DNA of 13,063 bases from Thermomicrobiales bacterium (GTDB lineage Bacteria > Chloroflexota > Chloroflexia > Thermomicrobiales > UBA6265). This document shows positions 1-5,518 of this stretch, in pieces (position 1 is the first letter of the stretch; each line of letters starts with the position of its first letter). The stretch covers positions 1 through 13,063 of the forward strand of contig JAICRA010000008.1 of assembly GCA_025937615.1 (NCBI GenBank), given 5' to 3'. Position numbers and translations under genes: made by a program. Under the pieces are notes generated by a model, which saw only the letters and a list, made by a program, of their open reading frames with translations, searched no databases and had not been told where the DNA came from.

Positions 1-972
1 GACGACAGCGGCACGACCAAAGAGGGGCGCCAAGAACGTGCTGAAGAACCTGTCGCGGAGCCGGTCGCCACGAGTGCGATTCCCGACGAGGCGATCGCCG
101 CACTGGAGAATGCGGGCGCGACGACTGACATCTATCTACCGCCGGCGCCGCCGCTGCCGATGCCTCCTTCACAGGCTTTCCTGCCGATTACGCCCACGCC
201 CGTCAGCGATGGCACTCCGACTCCCGAACCCGAGACGCAAGCGGATGTGCCACAGCTCGCTGAAGATTGGTCTGATGAACCTAGTCTGACCGCCCTCATT
301 CCAGAATCACCAGAAGTGACCGACGCCGCCATCGTCGACGCTGCCCTCGCCGAGACGGACGAGGATGAGTCAGGGAAGAAGCGCGACCGGTCATCGAAGG
401 ACGGGCCGTCTCAAGAGAACCAGCAGTCGGCGTACACCGACGATGCTATGGGCTGGTCGATGGCGCCAGTTGATCTGGGGCAGTCCGCGGCACTACTCCA
501 GACGACGGATGAGACGACTGGCGCCACGACGGAGTCGACGGCAGCCGAACCGGCCACTGCAACCGAGCCGGCGCCCCAATACGATCCGGCTACGGGGTTG
601 GAGATCGACCCCACCACCGGGCTGTTGATCGATCCCACCACTGGCTACCTGCTCGATCTCATCAATGGCCGCATCATTGATCCCCGGACCGGTTATCTCG
701 TCCATCCGATGACAGGGTTGCTGATCGATCCCACCACCGGCGCGCAACTCGACCCGGTGACCCTGGCGGTCGTCATCCCCGCGGGATTTGGCAGTGATAC
801 GCCGGAATACATCCCGGGGAGTGACTCGATGCGCGGTACGATCGAGACTGTGGTTGACGACACCTATGACAACGCGACCTACCAGGTCGTCCCCCCGACG
901 GACGGTCCCACGCAGCCGGTAGATGAGATCGTCGTTCCGACCGAGGCGGGCGACGCGCGCGAGATTTCCTAG
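1..972 (+). CDS. Partial gene (5' end missing): Pro/Thr/Glu-rich protein with 8-residue DPxTG repeats, function unknown
   Basis: The frame is open from base 1 with no start visible, so the gene begins upstream; 323 codons remain before the TAG stop at 970-972. I do not recognise a family. The first ~190 residues are acidic and rich in Pro, Thr, Ala, Glu and Ser (runs such as PPAPPLP and TPTPEPET), typical of a disordered linker. Then come eight back-to-back 8-residue units (583-774) of the form D-P-x-T-G-x-x-x, ending with two or three hydrophobic residues. A ~65-residue acidic tail follows, ending in EIS. No membrane segment, lipobox or sortase signal is seen in the visible part. An internal ATG at 160 exists, but coding composition continues upstream of it. 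The linker plus repeats suggests an exported or surface protein, but with the N-terminus missing this is only an inference. Confidence 0.8.
   Translation, partial: DDSGTTKEGRQERAEEPVAEPVATSAIPDEAIAALENAGATTDIYLPPAPPLPMPPSQAFLPITPTPVSDGTPTPEPETQADVPQLAEDWSDEPSLTALIPESPEVTDAAIVDAALAETDEDESGKKRDRSSKDGPSQENQQSAYTDDAMGWSMAPVDLGQSAALLQTTDETTGATTESTAAEPATATEPAPQYDPATGLEIDPTTGLLIDPTTGYLLDLINGRIIDPRTGYLVHPMTGLLIDPTTGAQLDPVTLAVVIPAGFGSDTPEYIPGSDSMRGTIETVVDDTYDNATYQVVPPTDGPTQPVDEIVVPTEAGDAREIS
583..774 (+). repeat. Eight tandem 24-bp units encoding an 8-residue DPxTG repeat
   Basis: Eight in-frame units of exactly 24 bases with no spacer. Consensus is Asp-Pro-x-Thr-Gly followed by three mainly hydrophobic residues. 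Units 2, 3 and 7 are closest at DNA level (shared gatcccaccac core). Unit 4 is the most worn (DLINGRII), unit 6 begins His-Pro, and unit 8 has lost the Gly. The protein pattern is kept better than the DNA, which points to selection on the peptide rather than recent slippage. Confidence 0.9.
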
Positions 973-1023
973 GTATTCTCGGAATTAGAGGCGTTCGAGC
1001 TTGCGGCAGCCGCGGCCTTCAGG

Positions 1024-1053
1024 TTGGCGGTCTTCCTCGGCCTGCGGTACGCT
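1024..1053 (+). promoter_or_regulatory. Weak candidate promoter before the macro-domain gene
   Basis: TTGGCG at 1024-1029 (4/6 match to TTGACA) and TACGCT at 1048-1053 (3/6 match to TATAAT) are 18 bases apart in the 104-base gap between the repeat-protein gene and the macro-domain gene. The match is poor. The gene could equally be read through from upstream, since no terminator hairpin is seen in the gap. Confidence 0.2.
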
Positions 1054-1076
1054 GAGCGCGCCCCGCCCCGGTCAGG

Positions 1077-1682
1077 ATGCACGTGAACGAAGGCAACGAC
1101 AGGCCGGGGTTCCGGTTTGGACGTACTACCGTCTCGGTCGCGGTCGGCGATTTGCTCGGCCAGGAGGCTGAGGTGATCGTGGTCGCGGCCAACCGGCGTG
1201 GGGTCCTGGGACCACTCGCGACACCAGGTCTGAGTGGGTTGCGCTCTCTGGGCGGATCCGAAATCGAGCGAGAGGCAATGAGCCTAGCTCCGCTCGAGTT
1301 GGGCACGGCGGTCATGACCGGAGCGTCCGGTCTGGAAGAACGGGGTATCCGTGCCGTCGTCCACGCGGTCATTCATCCGGCGCTTGGCGAGCGAGCCGGT
1401 ATCGAGGATGTGCGGCGAGCGGTCCCCGCGGCGCTGACTGTAGCGTCGAAGAGCCGCCTGCGAACGGTGGCCATGCCGCTCCTGGGAGTGGAGTCGCTGG
1501 CGGCGAAGGCGGATGTCGACGCGATGGTCGTGGCAGTCGTCGATGAGCTCGTTGGGAGTCTGCGCCGCGCCATGCCCCGGGTCGACCGCTTGACGATCGT
1601 GTGCCGGTTCGCCGAGCATGCGGATGCCGTCGAAGCAGCGCTCGCCAAAGCGCGAGAACGTGTATGGACCCGGGTGCCTTAG
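1077..1682 (+). CDS. Macro-domain (ADP-ribose-binding-like) protein, divergent
   Basis: A 201-residue protein that is almost entirely one macro domain. Visible family landmarks are GDLLGQEAEVIVVAAN near residues 24-39 (normally GDIT...DAIVNAAN), LELGTAVMTGASGL near 74-86 (normally the G-x-A-x-x-T-x-G-x-x-L stretch), AVVHAVIHP near 93-101 and a closing beta strand, RTVAMPLLGV. Macro domains bind ADP-ribose, and some remove it from proteins or nucleic acids. The usual GGGVDGAI loop after the Asn is replaced by GVLGPL and a Gly/Leu-rich stretch, so catalytic activity is uncertain. The start is ambiguous: ATG 1077 has no Shine-Dalgarno, while GTG 1083, two codons on, has AGGA at 1074-1077 five bases before it. 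The predicted protein is cytoplasmic. The next gene may overlap its end by 19 bases. Confidence 0.75.
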   Translation: MHVNEGNDRPGFRFGRTTVSVAVGDLLGQEAEVIVVAANRRGVLGPLATPGLSGLRSLGGSEIEREAMSLAPLELGTAVMTGASGLEERGIRAVVHAVIHPALGERAGIEDVRRAVPAALTVASKSRLRTVAMPLLGVESLAAKADVDAMVVAVVDELVGSLRRAMPRVDRLTIVCRFAEHADAVEAALAKARERVWTRVP

Positions 1683-2929
1683 CGGACCGTACCTCGATCT
1701 CCAAAAAGCCAAGGATTCCCCGGTCAACCGGCGTTGCCTGGCGGCTAGCGCCCTTCGCCGATAGGCGTCGCGTCGATCTCCTGATTCGTCTGTTTGGGGC
1801 GAGGGTATTGCCGATCGGAGCGAACCAGGGTCGGCTTGCGACGATGAGGTTCCCCGCTGATGTGACCGAACACGCCCTGCGCCGTGTGCGGTCGGTGCGG
1901 GACTGGGATCTGGCCTGGACGTGGGCGGCGCAACGGTTTCTCGGTGAAGGGCGAATCCACCAACGAGTTGGCCAGGAAAATGCGGCGGCGCTTTCTCAGC
2001 AACACGCGGCGCTTGCCTACCATCTGGCCGGAATGCTGGTATTCGACGACCCGCGCAAGATCCGGGCGCTGCGCGCCTCGGCCTCATCACTCTACGCTCG
2101 ATCGTTGCCGTTGTTGCGACCAGCGGTGCGACGTATTGAAGCGCCCTGGAGAACCACTCATCTGCCGGGCTATCTGGCTTTGCCGGAGAACGTGTCTACC
2201 CCAGTGCCGCTAGCGGTCTTGCTCAATGGATCGTCGACCAGCAAGGAAGAGACGCTCCTGTGGAGCGAGGCATTTCTCGACCACGGTTTGGCCGTGCTGG
2301 CATTGGACTGGCCCGGGAGTGGAGAAAGCGCACTGCACGTAGCGCCGACTCCCGACTGCGGTGATCTCATGGATGGGATCACCACTGTTATGTCTAGCGA
2401 GGCAGCGATCGATGCCACCTGCATCGGTCTCGTTGGATTCAGCCTGGGTGGCGCCGTCGCTGCCCTGGTCGCCGCCAGTGACCGACGGGTGGGAGCCATC
2501 GTGGCCGTGACGCCGCCCTTTGATCCCCGACCATGGTTCACGCGGGCTCAACCGCTGCTGGTAAGGCATCTGGCCGCTATCGCCGGCGGCGAAGAAAAGT
2601 TGACGAAACTGAGCAGCGAGTTCGCGTTGTCCGGCATCATCGGGCGCGTGCGATGTCCAGTGCTTGTGTTCGGCGCCGGTCGTGACCTCATCGTCCCACC
2701 GGAGGAAGCGATCAGGTTCTGTGCGGCCGTCGGTGAGCGGGGTACCTTGCTCTGGTATCCAGACGGGCGCCACGGGCTCTATGAGGAGCTCTCCGACTGG
2801 ACAACGGAAGCGGCGCGCTGGCTGAACTCGGTCCTGGCGGGTGTTTCCGCGTCCACCCGGGTGGAGCATGCTGTCGAGGCGCCAATCGTCGAACACCGGA
2901 ATGTCTCGGGGGTTCAAGCCCCCGCTTGA
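1664..2929 (+). CDS. Alpha/beta hydrolase, FrsA / dihydroxypseudooxynicotine-hydrolase-like
   Basis: About 421 residues from ATG 1664. The catalytic triad is legible: nucleophile Ser260 in GFSLGG, Asp341 in GAGRDLIVP, and His370 in DGRHGLYEE. The oxyanion-hole strand reads LLNGSSTSKEE, followed by LAVLALDWPGSGES, the pattern of the FrsA / 2,6-dihydroxypseudooxynicotine hydrolase group. That group has a helical N-terminal cap before the hydrolase core, here roughly residues 60-165. Expected chemistry is hydrolysis of an ester or C-C bond; the substrate is unknown. The start is unsure. ATG 1664 overlaps the macro gene by 19 bases and adds 60 residues of unremarkable sequence, whereas ATG 1844 begins directly at the helical region. 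Neither has a strong Shine-Dalgarno. The TGA stop lies inside the -35 box of the mgtE promoter. Confidence 0.82.
   Translation: MDPGALADRTSISKKPRIPRSTGVAWRLAPFADRRRVDLLIRLFGARVLPIGANQGRLATMRFPADVTEHALRRVRSVRDWDLAWTWAAQRFLGEGRIHQRVGQENAAALSQQHAALAYHLAGMLVFDDPRKIRALRASASSLYARSLPLLRPAVRRIEAPWRTTHLPGYLALPENVSTPVPLAVLLNGSSTSKEETLLWSEAFLDHGLAVLALDWPGSGESALHVAPTPDCGDLMDGITTVMSSEAAIDATCIGLVGFSLGGAVAALVAASDRRVGAIVAVTPPFDPRPWFTRAQPLLVRHLAAIAGGEEKLTKLSSEFALSGIIGRVRCPVLVFGAGRDLIVPPEEAIRFCAAVGERGTLLWYPDGRHGLYEELSDWTTEAARWLNSVLAGVSASTRVEHAVEAPIVEHRNVSGVQAPA
2907..2924. other. GC-rich perfect hairpin at the end of the hydrolase gene
   Basis: CGGGGG and CCCCCG are perfectly complementary around a 6-base loop TTCAAG, within the last codons of the hydrolase gene and 2 bases before the mgtE -35 box. 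No T run follows on the + strand, so it is not a classical intrinsic terminator. It could slow read-through into mgtE or be incidental. Confidence 0.35.
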
Positions 2930-2954
2930 CTCCCCCGTGAAGCGCTCCTACACT
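2926..2954 (+). promoter_or_regulatory. Candidate promoter for mgtE
   Basis: TTGACT at 2926-2931 (5/6 match to the -35 consensus) and TACACT at 2949-2954 (4/6 match to the -10 consensus) are separated by exactly 17 bases. This is the best promoter-like site I found in the window. It overlaps the stop codon of the hydrolase gene. Transcription would start near 2960-2962, giving a leader of about 108 bases before mgtE. No M-box-like magnesium riboswitch core is recognisable, and the leader is too short for a typical one. Confidence 0.5.
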
Positions 2955-2983
2955 CCGGCGCGGTCAACCAGCACCAGGACCCC

Positions 2984-3103
2984 ATGACGAATGTCGAACT
3001 GCCCGCGCAGCGTCGTCTATTTGACTACGGACAAACCGTAAACAGTCTTCACGAGGCTTGGCACGCGCATGGCCACGGACGAGCTGCTCAACGAAATCCG
3101 TGA
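2984..3103 (+). CDS. Possible leader peptide (39 codons) overlapping the start of mgtE
   Basis: An ATG at 2984, preceded by AGGA (2976-2979) with a short 4-base gap, opens a 39-codon frame that ends at TGA 3101-3103. This is 33 bases inside mgtE, in a different frame. It lies wholly within the predicted mgtE transcript. The peptide is unremarkable up to its His-rich middle (HEAWHAHGHG). mgtE's own Shine-Dalgarno is weak and 12 bases from its ATG, so coupling to translation of this frame is plausible. Short frames arise readily in GC-rich DNA, so this may be chance. Confidence 0.3.
   Translation: MTNVELPAQRRLFDYGQTVNSLHEAWHAHGHGRAAQRNP
3026..3040 (+). other. Small hairpin in the mgtE leader
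   Basis: TACGG (3026-3030) pairs with CCGTA (3036-3040) around the loop ACAAA, and GAC/GTC (3023-3025 / 3045-3047) can extend the pairing across a bulge. It lies 28 bases before mgtE and inside the possible leader-peptide frame. Too short to be assigned a role on its own. Confidence 0.25.
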
Positions 3104-4415
3104 CCTGATCGCGGAGCGCGAAGAGCTCGGCATCCGTGGTCTGGCTGATCGCCTCGGACCATCCGACTGGGCCGACATCGTCGTGCGGCTGGATGAAGAC
3201 GAGGTCATCGTCCTCCTCGAGTCGGTCCCGGACGACGAGATTCCGGAGATCCTGGAGGAGCTTGATCCGGCAAATGCCGCGGCCATCCTCCGTCTGCGCT
3301 CCCGCGAGGAAGCCGCCGATCTCCTCGAGGCGATCGATCCGGACGACGCCACCGACATCGTCGCCGAGCTCTCCTCCGAAGATCGGGAACAGATTCTGGA
3401 GGCGATGGAGCCGGACGAAGCCGCCGAAATTCGGCAGCTCTCCATCTATCCGCCCGATACCGCAGGGGGGCGGATGACTCCGGCGTTCGTCGCCATCTCC
3501 CCGGAGGTGCGTGCCGACGACGCGATCGTGCTCCTGCGTCGTGTCGCCGAGGAAGCAGAAACGATATATTATGTCTATGTGATCGACGCCGAAGAGCGCT
3601 TGCTTGGCGTCCTTTCCCTCCACAATCTCGTGTTGACGCGACCACAGACCCCGGTCAGCAACGTCATGGTCGCCGACCCCATCCGTGTGCGCGCCGATGC
3701 CGATCAGGAGACGGCCGCGAATCTCCTCGTCGATAAGAACCTCCTGGCACTGCCGGTGGTCGATGAGCAGGACCACCTCCTCGGCATCATCACCCAGGAC
3801 GACGTCGCGGACGTCCTTGAAGAAGAGACAACCGAGGACTTTGAGCGCATCGGTGGCTCGCAGCCACTCGACGTGCCGTACCGGTTCGCCACGGCGGGAT
3901 TGCTGGTGCGGCGGCGCATTGGCTGGCTGCTGATCCTCTTCGTCGCAGGACTCCTGACCAGCCAGGTGCTGGAGCACTACTCCGAGCGGTTACAAGGTGT
4001 CCCTGCGCTGATTCCCTACATCCCGCTGATCATCGGCATTGGCGGCAATGTTGGGAGTCAAACGGTGACCACATTGGTGCGCGCGATCGGAGTCGGCGAA
4101 GTTCGCCTCGTTGACGTGGGATGGGTACTGGCCAAGGAGATGGCTGTCGGCCTCTCCGTCGGGTTGATCATGGGGATCGTCGGCTATCTGCGCGTCGGGT
4201 TTCCCGAGGGCTTCCAGATCGGTCTCGTCGTCGGCGCGACGATCGCCTGCGTGGCGCTCTGGTCGGCAACCGTCGCCGCGGTGCTGCCGCTCGTGCTGGA
4301 GCAAATTGGCATCGATCCGGCGGTCGTCTCGGCGCCATTGATCTCAACATTCGTCGACGCCACCGGTTTGCTAATCTACATGACCATCGCCGGGCTGCTC
4401 CTGCTTCAGTTGTAA
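3069..4415 (+). CDS. mgtE: Magnesium transporter MgtE
   Basis: At 448 residues it is close to the usual MgtE length (about 450-475). Order of parts: an acidic helical MgtE-N domain (about 1-130), a CBS pair (about 133-255) with AEEAETIYYVYVID and LLALPVVDEQDHLLGIITQDDVADVL, a plug-helix-like stretch EEETTEDFERIGG, then five membrane helices (about 280-448). The pore region is recognisable from GIGGNVGSQTVTTLVRA, and Asp430 in FVDATGLLIY corresponds to the pore aspartate of Thermus MgtE. The family forms homodimeric inner-membrane Mg2+ channels whose cytosolic domains close the gate when Mg2+ is high. The many Asp/Glu in the N-domain and CBS fit that sensing role. ATG 3069 is the only possible start, since a stop lies in frame at 3039-3041. 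GAGG is 12 bases upstream, a poor site. Likely transcribed from the promoter at 2926-2954. Confidence 0.97.
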   Translation: MATDELLNEIRDLIAEREELGIRGLADRLGPSDWADIVVRLDEDEVIVLLESVPDDEIPEILEELDPANAAAILRLRSREEAADLLEAIDPDDATDIVAELSSEDREQILEAMEPDEAAEIRQLSIYPPDTAGGRMTPAFVAISPEVRADDAIVLLRRVAEEAETIYYVYVIDAEERLLGVLSLHNLVLTRPQTPVSNVMVADPIRVRADADQETAANLLVDKNLLALPVVDEQDHLLGIITQDDVADVLEEETTEDFERIGGSQPLDVPYRFATAGLLVRRRIGWLLILFVAGLLTSQVLEHYSERLQGVPALIPYIPLIIGIGGNVGSQTVTTLVRAIGVGEVRLVDVGWVLAKEMAVGLSVGLIMGIVGYLRVGFPEGFQIGLVVGATIACVALWSATVAAVLPLVLEQIGIDPAVVSAPLISTFVDATGLLIYMTIAGLLLLQL

Positions 4416-4417
4416 CT

Positions 4418-4457
4418 AGGTGATGGGTGACGGTTCATAGATGATTGACTATCACCT
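4418..4457. terminator. Possible weak bidirectional terminator between mgtE and corA
   Basis: In the 67-base gap between the two convergent genes, AGGTGAT (4418-4424) and ATCACCT (4451-4457) form a perfect 7-bp stem around a 26-base loop. The loop is long and there is no clear T run on either side, so it does not meet the intrinsic-terminator pattern well. It is the only inverted repeat I see in the place where a terminator is expected. Confidence 0.22.
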
Positions 4458-4482
4458 GCGATCCAACCCCCCATGATCCTCG

Positions 4483-5448
4483 TTACAGCCAGCCGATGCG
4501 GCGGAAGATGCCAACCTCGATGGTGGCTATGAGCACCATCAGCCCCAGCGCGAAAGGGTAGCCCCAGCGCCAATCGAGCTCAGGCATGAATACGAAGTTC
4601 ATGCCGTAGATGCCCGCGATGATTGTTATTGACATAAGGATAATCGAGTACGACGTGAGGCGTTTCACAACGACATTGAGCGTGTAGGAGACCATCGAGA
4701 GGTTCGCGTCGAGCACGCTCGACAGGATGTCGCGAGAGATGTCGACGGTATCCGTTACGCGCAGAAGATGGTCATACACATCCTGGAAATAGACAACCTC
4801 CTTTACATTGAAGAGTGGGGGATCGCGGCGGATCAAGACATTCATCACGTCCCGCTCAGGACCAGCCACCCGGCGGATCATCAACAGGTCGCGCCGGAGG
4901 CGGAGGATCTCTGCTTGCAGCGTCGGTTGCCCCGCTAGGATGATCGACTCCTCGAGCGTGTCCGCGCGCTCAGCGATATCGTCAAGGACCGGAAAGTAGC
5001 CGTCGACAAGTGCATCGAGCACGGAGTGGAGGAGGAACCCGACGCCATGCGTACCCAGCGCGGCGGCATTTGTCCGCCAGCGCTCGGCGGTCTGGGCCAT
5101 GACCGGCAGGTCGCTCTTGTGGAACGTCACCAAGTAGTGCTTGGCAAGGAAGATATCGACCTCGTGTGCGGCGACGACCATGTCCTGGCTGGTCAACCCG
5201 TAGAAGACGATGAACTGGTAGCCGTCGTACTGATCGACCTTTGGCCGCTGCCCACCGCGTGTCACATCTTCGAGGGCAAGCGGGTGAAAGTGAAACTCCT
5301 CGCCGATACGCGCGATCTCATCGGGAGTCGGATCGACGACGTCGACCCAGAGCGTCGTCTGCCGGTGGGTTATGAGCTCGCTCAGATCCTCGAGGCGCGT
5401 TTCGGACACCGGCCCGTTCGGACTGGAATGCACGATGACCTGGATCAT
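4483..5448 (-). CDS. corA: CorA-type magnesium/cobalt channel
   Basis: 321 residues, within the normal CorA range. The family signature is intact: YGMNF at residues 281-285 (the Gly-Met-Asn selectivity filter) followed by MPEL in the extracytoplasmic loop. Two membrane helices flank it (about 264-283 and 296-314), and the protein ends in a short basic tail, RRIGWL. The long cytosolic part carries the usual early landmarks TLWVDVVDPTPDEI and FHFHPLALEDV, followed by the long stalk helix. CorA forms pentameric inner-membrane channels for Mg2+ (also Co2+, Ni2+). ATG 5448 has GGGGA about 7 bases upstream. It lies 70 bases behind the VWA operon on the same strand, so co-transcription is possible; I see no convincing promoter in that gap. 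It converges with mgtE. Confidence 0.96.
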   Translation of the reverse strand: MIQVIVHSSPNGPVSETRLEDLSELITHRQTTLWVDVVDPTPDEIARIGEEFHFHPLALEDVTRGGQRPKVDQYDGYQFIVFYGLTSQDMVVAAHEVDIFLAKHYLVTFHKSDLPVMAQTAERWRTNAAALGTHGVGFLLHSVLDALVDGYFPVLDDIAERADTLEESIILAGQPTLQAEILRLRRDLLMIRRVAGPERDVMNVLIRRDPPLFNVKEVVYFQDVYDHLLRVTDTVDISRDILSSVLDANLSMVSYTLNVVVKRLTSYSIILMSITIIAGIYGMNFVFMPELDWRWGYPFALGLMVLIATIEVGIFRRIGWL

Positions 5449-5469
5449 GGCTCATCCCCGCGCACGACG

Positions 5470-5486
5470 GCGTCCTCGCCGGACGC
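5470..5486. other. Perfect 6-bp hairpin between the VWA operon and corA
   Basis: GCGTCC and GGACGC pair around the loop TCGCC in the 70-base gap between the stop of the double-VWA gene and the corA start. No T run follows on the minus strand, so termination is doubtful. It could mark a transcript boundary or a processing site, or be chance in GC-rich DNA. Confidence 0.3.
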
Positions 5487-5518
5487 GGCGGAAGCGTAAC
5501 AGGGCAGTAGGGGAGGGG

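Noticed and set aside
1284..2090. A 268-codon minus-strand frame opposite the macro-domain and hydrolase genes
   Set aside because: The translation is Arg/Pro-rich without motifs and conflicts with two well-supported genes on the + strand.
3021..3049. Second promoter candidate with TTGACT at 3021
   Set aside because: No acceptable -10 box lies 16-18 bases downstream (AGTCTT at 17), so the 2926-2954 site is preferred.
2955..3068. M-box (magnesium) riboswitch in the mgtE leader
   Set aside because: The leader is only about 108 bases and shows no recognisable conserved core; only a 5-bp hairpin is present.
2964..3977. A 337-codon minus-strand frame opposite mgtE
   Set aside because: mgtE is unmistakable on the + strand. 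The minus frame is Asp/Gly/His-rich, as expected from the complement of acidic codons.
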